64,000 nucleotides of DNA from Streptomyces sp. SA15 (GTDB lineage Bacteria > Actinomycetota > Actinomycetes > Streptomycetales > Streptomycetaceae). The stretch covers positions 49,342-113,341 of the forward strand of contig NZ_NTGE01000128.1 of assembly GCF_002291145.1 (NCBI RefSeq). The letters are read 5' to 3'. Position 1 is the first letter of the stretch. The number at the start of each line of letters is the position of its first letter. Shown in pieces: positions 9,461 through 17,196 of the stretch. The notes beneath the pieces are model-generated. The model did no database searches, was not told the origin of the DNA, and worked only from the letters and a program-made list of their open reading frames with translations. The position numbers and the translations under genes are program-made.

Positions 9461-12243
9461 TCAAGCCGGAGCAGATTCCGCAGTACACCGGGAACTTGCC
9501 GCAGCTGGAGATCGACTACGCGGACCTGAAGAAGGACGCCGGTCATGTTCGCAAGACCGGCGAGGATGTGCATGCGCAGTTCCAGGGCCTGTCGGCGTAT
9601 TACACGGCGCCGGAGGCGGAGCAGTTGTTCGCCACCACCAAGCCGGTCAAGGAGCGCGCGGACGACTTCGCCACCGATCTGGAGACCGTTTCCGGTGCGT
9701 TGTCGTCGTATGCCACCGAGATCCGGCCGCTCGTCGACAAGTTGAAAGAGCTCAAGGCCAAGGCCGTGACGTTCGTCGATTCCGTGAAGGATGACGACGA
9801 GTGGGAGTACGACGGCGACAAGGTCGACGAGCACAATCAGATCCGGGATGACATCACCGCGACGGTGGCGGCGTTCTGGGCTGCGGAGCGGACCTGCCAC
9901 AACAAGATCACCGCTCTGTGGGGCGGGACGCAGATGGTGGCGGGGGATGGTTCGGAGCGTAAGGACCAGTACGGGTTCAACGCCGAGGACATGAAGAACG
10001 CGAAGCTTCCCTGGGGTGACCCGGTGGAGGAGAAGCACAAGTGGTACGAGGTCGGCCACTGGGTGAAGTCGTTCGTCTGGGACGGCCTGATCGTCGACGG
10101 CATCTGGGGCACCATCAAGGGTCTCGGCATGCTGGTGGGCTTCGGTGGCTGGGACGCGATGGGTCAGGCCTGGAAGGGCCTGGCGCAGTTGGCCACCGGT
10201 CTGACCCTGAGCATGATGCCGGGCGCGCAGGTGGCGTTCTGGGCTCTGCCGGACGACAAACTCCCTGCCTGGATCCGTGATTCGCGTACGGCGATGAAGG
10301 AGACGGGCAAGGCGCTGGTGGCGTGGGATCAGTGGGGCAAGAACCCCGCGCGTGCTGCCGGCGCGGTCACCTTCAACGTGGTGACGACCGTGTTCACCGG
10401 TGGTGCGGGTGCCGGTGTGGCGGGCGCGGGCAAGGCGGGCGCGGTGGCGAAGGCCTTGTCCGTGGCGGGCAAGGCGGGTCACATCATCGACCCGATGACC
10501 TACGTTGCCAAGGGCGCGGGCGCCGGTCTGTCGAAGATCGGCGACATCGCCAAGGGGCTCAAGGGCGTCGGCAACATCGACATCCCCACCCTCCCCGACG
10601 GCGCCGTCAGCCTGCCCGACGGTCGCCTGATGGACCCGAACGGCAACCTCGTCGCGCCCAACGGCACCATTGATACGACGCCGGTTCCCCACGATGCCGG
10701 CCCGACGGTCCCGCACGGAGCCGGGACCACGCCGACGCTGCCGGCCCACTGGACTGTCCAGGGTGCCCCCACTCCGTCGTATGCGGCGGCACACGCGGGC
10801 ACCGACGGGGCCGCGCACTCGGTCGACAACGCCGGGCACTACAACGCGCCCAACCCCGGGCACTACAGCACCCCGACGCCGGCTGCCGCCGCGAGTCACA
10901 CGCCGGGCGGTGCCTTCGACTCGACGCCGTCGCCGGGCTCGTACGACCACGCGCCGTCGCAGAGTTCGTACGGGCAGGCACCGTCGGGGTCCCCGTACGA
11001 TCACGCGCCGTCGCCGTCCGCGTACGATCAGACCCCGGGTGTGAACCCGTACGCTCAGACTCCGTCGGGGGCACCGTACGGCCACGCGCCGTCGCCGTCC
11101 GCGTACGATCACGCACCGTCGCCGTCCTCGTACGATCAGACTCCAGCCGCTGCCCCGCACGACGCTCCGGCGCCGACGCCGCACACCGGTGGTTCGAATG
11201 TTCCCGGGGGTGCTGCCCATCCTGGGGGCGCGACCCCGTGGTATCACCAGACCCCGGCGGCCAGCGCCGCGCACGACGTCCCGACCACTGCGCCGCACCC
11301 CGGCGGTCACGACGTTCCCGGCACCGGCGGCCATACCCCGGATGCCCCGCACGGACCGGGGCACGGCGCTCCGGGCGTCGGTCATGCCGACGACGCCTCG
11401 CACGGGGCCGGACACGGTGACGACGGTGTCGGTCATCACGCGGACGATGCCGGGCACGCCGGTGACCACGCGGGCGTCGGGGACGCCGCCGCGCACCACG
11501 GCTCCGATGCTCCGGTTGCTCCGGGCCATCAGGGCGCGGATGTGCCGGGCAGTGGGGCCGGGGAGCCGTTCGAGTACCAGCCGCACATGTCGGCGGACGA
11601 CTTCGACAACCTGGCCACCGACGCGGAGAAGCACGCGGTGGCCACGGCTGAACTGGCACGCGGCACGAACCCCGCGCCCAGCGTCAGCAACGAAGCGGGG
11701 CTGGCGTACGGCAACGCGTACTGGAACGACTTCCTGGACGACTTGTCCCCCGAGTCGCGGGAGGCGCTGAGGACGTACAGCGGCAACGAGTACGACCTGA
11801 TCAACAGCCACTTGCGCTTCGGCGACGACCTGGACCCCTCGCTCATGCACACCATCGACGAGATGGACAAGGTCATGGACACCCGCCCTGTGCCCGAGGA
11901 CGTCATGGTCGTGCGCGGCACCGGGGTTGACCACATCAGGATCGACGGCCAGCCGCTGAAGTCACCGCTGGATATGGAGGGCGGTGTGTTCGACGACAAG
12001 GCGTACACCTCCACGGCACTCGGCAAGACACCGCCGCCCCCCTTCGACTCCAAGCCCGTGTGGATGCACTTGCGGGTGGCGAAGGACACCCCCGCCCTCT
12101 GGATCGACCACCTCTCCAAGCACCCCGGAGAACGCGAGCTGCTCCTCGCCAAGGGCTCCGAGTACAAGGTGACGCGCGTCTTCCAGGACACGATGGGCAA
12201 GTGGCACGTATACGGGGAGATTCTGCCGAGGCCGAAGCCCTAG
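9457..12243 (+). CDS. T7SS polymorphic toxin with C-terminal ADP-ribosyltransferase domain
   Basis: 928 residues. Residues 1 to about 150 are a long helical WXG/LXG-like secretion region. About 200 to 360 holds hydrophobic helices rich in Gly and Ala, and about 400 to 700 is a Pro/His/Gly-rich linker with a tandem repeat of the SPSAYDHAP type. The last 220 residues match the ADP-ribosyltransferase exoenzyme (VIP2/C3-like) fold: VVRGTG with R820, AYTSTAL with S852 in the STS motif, and GERELL with E892-x-E894. ExE is the Arg-specific form of the R-S-E class. The product should transfer ADP-ribose from NAD to a protein of a rival or host cell. GTG 9457 overlaps the previous stop, and immunity-like genes follow at once. 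Confidence 0.87.
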   Translation: MIKPEQIPQYTGNLPQLEIDYADLKKDAGHVRKTGEDVHAQFQGLSAYYTAPEAEQLFATTKPVKERADDFATDLETVSGALSSYATEIRPLVDKLKELKAKAVTFVDSVKDDDEWEYDGDKVDEHNQIRDDITATVAAFWAAERTCHNKITALWGGTQMVAGDGSERKDQYGFNAEDMKNAKLPWGDPVEEKHKWYEVGHWVKSFVWDGLIVDGIWGTIKGLGMLVGFGGWDAMGQAWKGLAQLATGLTLSMMPGAQVAFWALPDDKLPAWIRDSRTAMKETGKALVAWDQWGKNPARAAGAVTFNVVTTVFTGGAGAGVAGAGKAGAVAKALSVAGKAGHIIDPMTYVAKGAGAGLSKIGDIAKGLKGVGNIDIPTLPDGAVSLPDGRLMDPNGNLVAPNGTIDTTPVPHDAGPTVPHGAGTTPTLPAHWTVQGAPTPSYAAAHAGTDGAAHSVDNAGHYNAPNPGHYSTPTPAAAASHTPGGAFDSTPSPGSYDHAPSQSSYGQAPSGSPYDHAPSPSAYDQTPGVNPYAQTPSGAPYGHAPSPSAYDHAPSPSSYDQTPAAAPHDAPAPTPHTGGSNVPGGAAHPGGATPWYHQTPAASAAHDVPTTAPHPGGHDVPGTGGHTPDAPHGPGHGAPGVGHADDASHGAGHGDDGVGHHADDAGHAGDHAGVGDAAAHHGSDAPVAPGHQGADVPGSGAGEPFEYQPHMSADDFDNLATDAEKHAVATAELARGTNPAPSVSNEAGLAYGNAYWNDFLDDLSPESREALRTYSGNEYDLINSHLRFGDDLDPSLMHTIDEMDKVMDTRPVPEDVMVVRGTGVDHIRIDGQPLKSPLDMEGGVFDDKAYTSTALGKTPPPPFDSKPVWMHLRVAKDTPALWIDHLSKHPGERELLLAKGSEYKVTRVFQDTMGKWHVYGEILPRPKP

Positions 12244-12286
12244 CCTTTCGTTGCAGATCATCCCAAGCCAGAGGAATGTGGACGCC

Positions 12287-12688
12287 ATGAGCGATGAACG
12301 ACCGATCAACCCGCGCTTCAACGATGACGTGCACTTCAACCTCGTGTCGGGTCCGCCGCGATACCGAAACTACACCGACAAGCCGGTGGGTTACTTCACG
12401 GTGGTCGACAAGCAAGATGGCGCGGTCCTCGGTTATGTATGGGCCAGCGACGAGGGCGACGCCGCCGCGTGGGAAGCGCGGCAGGCTGGCGGCCCCCGTG
12501 CAGCGAACGAAGGCGGCTTCTGGATCCGTCGCCTGCGCGATGCCAAGCAGCGGGGCCTTCTGCCGTCCCAGGCCCTCGCCGAGCTTTACGGCAACCCGGA
12601 GACTGCCGGCAAGGGTCTCCCCCTCCCAGGCTCCCTCGCCGACGCCCCGAACGCCGCAGCGGTCGAGGCCCTCGCCAAAGGTGACTAG
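12287..12688 (+). CDS. Putative immunity protein, one copy of the shared domain
   Basis: 133 residues beginning MSDERPINPRFNDDVHFN. It is a single copy of a domain that recurs twice in the next gene and once, diverged, in the gene at 13536. Conserved landmarks are GPPRYR, DKPVxYFTVVDK, VLGYVWAxDE, PSQALAE and LPGSLADAPNxAAVE. No known family is recognised. Position directly behind the toxin and tandem amplification are what immunity proteins of polymorphic toxins show, but the function is inferred. ATG 12287 was chosen (GAGG 11 bases upstream); a TTG at 12251 is possible. Confidence 0.72.
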   Translation: MSDERPINPRFNDDVHFNLVSGPPRYRNYTDKPVGYFTVVDKQDGAVLGYVWASDEGDAAAWEARQAGGPRAANEGGFWIRRLRDAKQRGLLPSQALAELYGNPETAGKGLPLPGSLADAPNAAAVEALAKGD

Positions 12689-13478
12689 CGAACGGCCGGT
12701 CAACCCGCGCTTCGCCGAGGACATGTGGTTCAGGGAGAAGCCGGGCGGGCCGCCGCGCTACCGAGACTGGACCGACAAGCCGGTGCAGTACTTCACGGTG
12801 GTCGACAAGGAGGGCGGTGGGGTCCTCGGGTACGTGTGGGCCGGTGACGAGGATGAGGCCGTTGCATATGAACCCCGGCAAGCCGCCGGATCCCGGGGCG
12901 TGAACGAGGGCATCTCCTGGATCAGTCGGTTCCGTGAGGCCAAGGCACGGGGCATCCGACCGTCCCAGGCCCTCGCCGAGTTCTTGGCCGACCCGGAGCC
13001 GGGTGGCAGGGGACGCCCCCTGCCGGGCTCCCTTGCCGACGCTCCGAACACTGCCGCGGTCGAGGACCTCGCCACGGGGGGCAGCGAACGGCCGGTCAAC
13101 CGGCGCTTCGACGACGACATGTTTCTCCGCCAGGTGTCGCCGGGCCCGCCGCGTTACCAGACTCGGAGCGACAAGCCGGTGCGGTACTTCACGGTGGTCG
13201 ACAAGGAGGGCGGTGGGGTCCTCGGGTATGTGTGGGCCGGTGACGAGGACGACGCCGCCGCGTGGGTACCACGCAAGGCGGCCGGGGGCCGGGCCCTCGC
13301 CGAGGGTGGTCACTGGCACGTGCGGCTGGAGGAGGCCAAGGGGCGGGGCATCCTGCCGTCCCAGGCCCTCGCGGAGATGCTGTCCAATCCGGAGGGCAAT
13401 CGCGGCCGGGCCCTGCCGGACTCCCTCACCGACGCCCCGAACGCCGGTGTGGTCAAGGCTCTCGCCCAGGACGATTAG
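12681..13478 (+). CDS. Putative immunity protein with two tandem copies of the shared domain
   Basis: 265 residues made of two repeats, about residues 1 to 133 and 134 to 265, each like the whole protein of 12287. The inferred start GTG 12681 (MTSERPVNPRFAEDMWF) overlaps the end of the previous gene by 8 bases. The same frame is open further upstream but there reads as the wrong frame of the preceding gene. The repeat boundary reads GGSERPVNRRF, with the same junction sequence as the gene start, which suggests a gene fusion by stop-codon loss. Confidence 0.72.
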   Translation: MTSERPVNPRFAEDMWFREKPGGPPRYRDWTDKPVQYFTVVDKEGGGVLGYVWAGDEDEAVAYEPRQAAGSRGVNEGISWISRFREAKARGIRPSQALAEFLADPEPGGRGRPLPGSLADAPNTAAVEDLATGGSERPVNRRFDDDMFLRQVSPGPPRYQTRSDKPVRYFTVVDKEGGGVLGYVWAGDEDDAAAWVPRKAAGGRALAEGGHWHVRLEEAKGRGILPSQALAEMLSNPEGNRGRALPDSLTDAPNAGVVKALAQDD

Positions 13479-13535
13479 CGAACCGCTGATCACCCGAGTA
13501 CCCGTGGAGGAACCGGCCCCCGAGGCCTGAACAGC

Positions 13536-14729
13536 ATGTCCAGTCCCCTGCACTACATCACCGTCACCGCCCCCGACGGCGAAGTCATCGGATACGCCTG
13601 GGGCGATGCCACCGACGTCGAGTGGATCAACCGGAAGGCGAGCAGCAGCAGCGCCTACGACGCGGGGATGGAGTGGTACGGCAGGGTCCGCGAGGCCCAC
13701 GAACGCGGCCTTACGCCCCTCGGCGTCCTCAACCTCCTCAGCCGCGAACCCGGCGTCGGGCCTGTCACCGAGGCCCCCGATGCCGCAGCGATCGAGGAAC
13801 TCGCCGGCACCGTCACCCCGGCCGACGACCGGCGCCTGCTCGCCCAACTCGACCGTGACAACGCGGAGGCATGGCAGGAACTCGCCGACGCCTTCGACGC
13901 GCTCACGGACGAGGACCGCGACGTGAAGTGGGGCGGGGGGCAGAAGTCGCCGAGCGGCGCCATCCACGTGCCGTTCCCCCTCTACAGCCAGCCGCTGCGC
14001 CGGGCTGTCAGCGCCCTGGTCGGCGTCGGCGCCGTAACCCCCGAGCACCGGTGGGTGGACGGTCCGCTGCTCCAAGTGCCGCCGGACGGACGGCTGCGGC
14101 CCGCCGACGCCGTACGCGCCGCGACCACAGTCGTGCGCGGGGAGAAATTCTCCGACGGGACGATCGACAAGGCCCTGAAGAGCGGCCTCCTGGACGCCAT
14201 AGCCAACTCGCTCCGCGCCTGGTACGCCGGTCCTGACGCCGACCAGCCCGCGCCCGACGCCGACCCTCCCGCCGAGCAGCCCTCCACCGCTCCCACCCCC
14301 CAGCCGAGGGCCCTCCAGGACACCCCCGACCCCACCCCCTCCATGTGCAAGTTCTGTGGAGGTTCCCCCGCCGCCGACGTCACCTTCCGAGCCCATCGAG
14401 GGCTGATCATCTTCTTCGGGTTCAAGAAGATGGACGGCCCCATGTGCATGACCTGCGGACTGGCCGTGTACCGCGTCCTGACCACCCACACGCTCTGCGT
14501 GGGCTGGTGGAGCCCGTTCTCCCTCTTCGTCTTCGCGCCGTTGACGCTGGTACGGAACCTCCTCGCCGTGCGCAAGGTGAAGAAGCTCCCGGCCCCCGGG
14601 CCGGGCACGCTCGGCCCGCGCTACGACCCCGGCGTCCCCATCCACCGGCGGCCCCGCGCCTACGTCGCGCTCATCCCGGTGCTGTGGGTGCTTTTCATGA
14701 TCGTGACGGGGTTGTCGGGAGGCGTGTGA
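13536..14729 (+). CDS. Immunity-domain fusion: repeat-like N-terminus, DUF6508-like middle, CxxC and membrane tail
   Basis: 397 residues. Residues 1 to 95 resemble the downstream half of the neighbouring immunity repeat (HYITVTAPDGEVIGYAWGD, then a final AAIEELAG). About 96 to 225 resembles DUF6508 (LLAQLDRDNAEAWQELADAF, IHVPFPLYSQPLRRA); the name is from memory. A Pro-rich linker follows, then two Cys pairs (CKFC, CMTC) that may bind zinc, and two hydrophobic segments near residues 310 to 335 and 375 to 395. It could protect the membrane side or be a second effector. ATG 13536 is the first start after an in-frame stop. Confidence 0.62.
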   Translation: MSSPLHYITVTAPDGEVIGYAWGDATDVEWINRKASSSSAYDAGMEWYGRVREAHERGLTPLGVLNLLSREPGVGPVTEAPDAAAIEELAGTVTPADDRRLLAQLDRDNAEAWQELADAFDALTDEDRDVKWGGGQKSPSGAIHVPFPLYSQPLRRAVSALVGVGAVTPEHRWVDGPLLQVPPDGRLRPADAVRAATTVVRGEKFSDGTIDKALKSGLLDAIANSLRAWYAGPDADQPAPDADPPAEQPSTAPTPQPRALQDTPDPTPSMCKFCGGSPAADVTFRAHRGLIIFFGFKKMDGPMCMTCGLAVYRVLTTHTLCVGWWSPFSLFVFAPLTLVRNLLAVRKVKKLPAPGPGTLGPRYDPGVPIHRRPRAYVALIPVLWVLFMIVTGLSGGV

Positions 14730-14814
14730 TGAAGAGGAGAGGCTGTCGCAACCCGGCTGTACGGGTGGCGCGTCCATGACTTATGTTGCGGAAGCGAAGT
14801 CAGGGGGATTCCGC

Positions 14815-15306
14815 ATGCCGCAGGACATGCCGCAGAACCAGCCACAGGACCAGCCACAGGAGATGAGTCCGGCCGAGGTCGAGGCCGTCGCCCGTGCCGC
14901 GCACGCCGGGCAGACCGACAAGGCCGGACGGCCGTACGCCGAGCATCTGTCGGCCGTCGCCGAGGGCGTGCGCGCCCGGGGCGGGGGAGACGAGCTCATC
15001 GCCGCCGCGTGGCTGCACGACGCCGTGGAGGACGGGGTGCTCAGCGAGGAGTGGCTGGAAACGGCCGCGCTGCCGCAGCGCACCAAGGACGTCGTGCGGG
15101 CCATGACCAAGCGGCCGGGCGAGGAGCAGGAGGCGTACGCGCGCCGGATCCTGGCCACCCCCGGCGCCCGGCTGGTCAAGGCGGCCGATCTCGCGCACAA
15201 CGCCGACCCCGACCGCCTGGCCGTACTCGACGAGCACACCGCCCGACGGCTGAAGCAGAAATACGCCGCCATGCGGCAGCATCTCGGCCTCGCCTCGGGC
15301 GATTGA
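14815..15306 (+). CDS. HD-domain hydrolase, small (p)ppGpp hydrolase-like (MESH1/RelA-SpoT type)
   Basis: 163 residues. HAGQTDKAGRPYAEH, AAWLHDAVED (the HD pair) and KAADLAHN are the ordered metal-binding motifs of the SpoT/MESH1 hydrolase domain, with no synthetase, TGS or ACT domain. Such stand-alone enzymes remove the 3' pyrophosphate of (p)ppGpp or hydrolyse related nucleotides. ATG 14815 has AGGGGG 7 bases upstream; ATG 14776 is less likely. It sits between the toxin-immunity genes and eccD; whether it belongs functionally to the T7SS is unknown. Confidence 0.82.
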   Translation: MPQDMPQNQPQDQPQEMSPAEVEAVARAAHAGQTDKAGRPYAEHLSAVAEGVRARGGGDELIAAAWLHDAVEDGVLSEEWLETAALPQRTKDVVRAMTKRPGEEQEAYARRILATPGARLVKAADLAHNADPDRLAVLDEHTARRLKQKYAAMRQHLGLASGD

Positions 15307-15389
15307 CCCCCACGGTCCCCGACGGACCCGGACGGCCCCCGACGGACCCGACCGATCCCAACTGACCCCACACGCACAGGACGACTTGA

Positions 15390-15668
15390 ATGGCACGGGA
15401 CTACGACAGCCAGCTGCTGGAGTCGGTGGCGGTGCGCCGGCGCCGGATGCGCGACGCGCTGCTGTTCGGCGCGCAGCGCGGTCGGCGGACGGCGGACGAG
15501 CGGTTCGGCAAGATGTTCGCGGGCATCGCGATCGCGGCCGTACTGTGCGCCGGATGCATCGGCTGGTCCTTCCTCCAGTCCACCTTGGACAAGCAGAAGG
15601 CCGAGGAGGAGAAGCAGCAACAGCAGCAGGAACAGCTGTACAACCCGACGGCGAGTCCTTCCCAGTGA
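15390..15668 (+). CDS. Small single-pass membrane protein of the T7SS cluster
   Basis: 92 residues: a basic N-terminal third, one transmembrane helix near 46 to 66 (GIAIAAVLCAGCIGW), then a Lys/Glu/Gln-rich tail with a run of glutamines. Proteins of this size and shape are found next to eccD in actinobacterial T7SS loci, but I cannot assign a family. AGGACG precedes ATG 15390. Confidence 0.65.
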   Translation: MARDYDSQLLESVAVRRRRMRDALLFGAQRGRRTADERFGKMFAGIAIAAVLCAGCIGWSFLQSTLDKQKAEEEKQQQQQEQLYNPTASPSQ

Positions 15669-15761
15669 ACACGGAGAAGCGGTGAACACGGTGTGCATGG
15701 TCGGCGTGATCACGTCAGCGCACGCCCGTGGCCGAAATGACGCGATGATAGGTTCCGGTGA

Positions 15762-17117
15762 GTGGTGAGCACCCCAACGATGTCTCGGACCCAGCTGAGC
15801 CGGGTCACCCTGATCGGCGAGCGGCGACGCGCCGACCTCGTGCTGCCGTCGGACACTCCGATCGGCCAACTGCTCCCCGACATACTGCGGTTGCTGGACG
15901 ACCGGGCCGCCACCCGGCCGACCACCCGCCAGCTGATCACGTCCGACGGCTCGGCGCTGCCGCATGACGCCACGCTGTCGTCGTCGGAGGTCCCCGACGG
16001 AGCTGTGTTGCGCCTCGTGCGTGCACATGCCGCTCCGCCTGCGCCCGTCGTGCACGACGTCACCGACCAGGTCGCCGACGACCTCGACCTGCGGAGCTGG
16101 CGCTGGCGTCCGGCCGCGCGCCGGGTCAGCGCCGGTGTGGCCACCGTCGTGTTCGCCGTGGCCGCGGCCGTACTGGCCCGGCAGGAGTTCGCGCTGGAGT
16201 CCGTCACCACCGGACTCGCCGCCGTCACCGTTCTGTTCATGATCGCCGGTGCGCTCATGGCGAAGATTGGCGAGGGCAACCAGGGCCTGGCCACCGCGCT
16301 GCTGCTCGCCTCCGGCGTGCTCGGCCTGCTCACCGCCTGGACCGCCGCCGACGCCTACGACTGGGGCGGGACGGCCCGGTTGGCCGGAATCGCCGCCGCG
16401 CTGGTGCTCACCCTCGTGCTGCTCGCCTACTGCTCGCCGCTCGGCCGCGGCGGACTCATCGGGGCCGGGGCGATCGTCGGCGTGGCCCTCGTGTGGGAGG
16501 TCGTCGCCGCCGTACAGGACCGGGCGGACCGGATCGGCGCCGTGATGGCCGTGGTCTCCGTCATCCTGCTCGGGCTGCTGCCCCGGTTCGCGCTGATGGC
16601 CTCGGGGCTCACCGCGCTCGACGACAAGCGGTCCACGGGCACGTCGGTGAGCCGGCATCAGGTCGCCAACGCCCTCGCCGCCACCCACCGCGGACTCGCC
16701 CTGGCCACCGTGGTCACCGCCGCGTCGGCCGCCGCCGGCGGCTGGCTGCTGACCACCGCGAAGGAACCGACCGCCTGGACGGTGACCCTCGCCTCGCTCA
16801 CCGCCGTCGTACTGCTGTCCCGGGCGCGGGCCTTCCCGCTGGTCGCCGAGGTCGTGGCGCTGTTCGGGGCGGCCGCGCTGCTCGTCGTACGCCTCGCGGT
16901 GCTGTGGCTGGACCACACCGGGGGCGCCGGAGCCCTCGTCCTGCTGGGCGCCGCGGCACTGCTGCCGCTGCTGGTCCTCGGGATCGAGCCGCCGGAACAC
17001 GTCCGGGTGCGGCTGCGGCGGTTCGCCGATCTGATCGAGTCCCTCGGCGTGATCGGGCTGTTCCCGCTCGCCATCGGGGTGTTCGGCATCTACGGGCAGC
17101 TGCTCAACAAGTTCTGA
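15762..17117 (+). CDS. eccD: T7SS membrane channel component EccD
   Basis: 451 residues. Residues about 8 to 90 form a ubiquitin-like (YukD) domain (SRVTLIGERRRADLVLPSD). After a linker come eleven hydrophobic segments between about 120 and 450. This is the EccD layout and usual length (450 to 510). EccD dimers form the membrane vestibule around EccC in ESX secretion systems. Start GTG 15762 is given; GTG 15765 or ATG 15780 are equally possible. Confidence 0.9.
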   Translation: MVSTPTMSRTQLSRVTLIGERRRADLVLPSDTPIGQLLPDILRLLDDRAATRPTTRQLITSDGSALPHDATLSSSEVPDGAVLRLVRAHAAPPAPVVHDVTDQVADDLDLRSWRWRPAARRVSAGVATVVFAVAAAVLARQEFALESVTTGLAAVTVLFMIAGALMAKIGEGNQGLATALLLASGVLGLLTAWTAADAYDWGGTARLAGIAAALVLTLVLLAYCSPLGRGGLIGAGAIVGVALVWEVVAAVQDRADRIGAVMAVVSVILLGLLPRFALMASGLTALDDKRSTGTSVSRHQVANALAATHRGLALATVVTAASAAAGGWLLTTAKEPTAWTVTLASLTAVVLLSRARAFPLVAEVVALFGAAALLVVRLAVLWLDHTGGAGALVLLGAAALLPLLVLGIEPPEHVRVRLRRFADLIESLGVIGLFPLAIGVFGIYGQLLNKF

Positions 17118-17196
17118 GGCTTCGAAGACCAGACGCCGACGTGCTGTCGCTCCCACGGGACGACGAGACGGGGGCGTGGCAGGAGAGAAGGGCGAC

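Noticed and set aside
9403..11934. Long antisense frame over the toxin gene
   Set aside because: Mirror of the Gly/His/Pro-rich linker; composition is Arg/Val/Gly repeats with no start context.
12294..12680. Upstream extension of the two-copy immunity gene
   Set aside because: The added residues are the wrong-frame reading of the gene at 12287; a GTG at 12681 starts exactly where the repeat domain begins.
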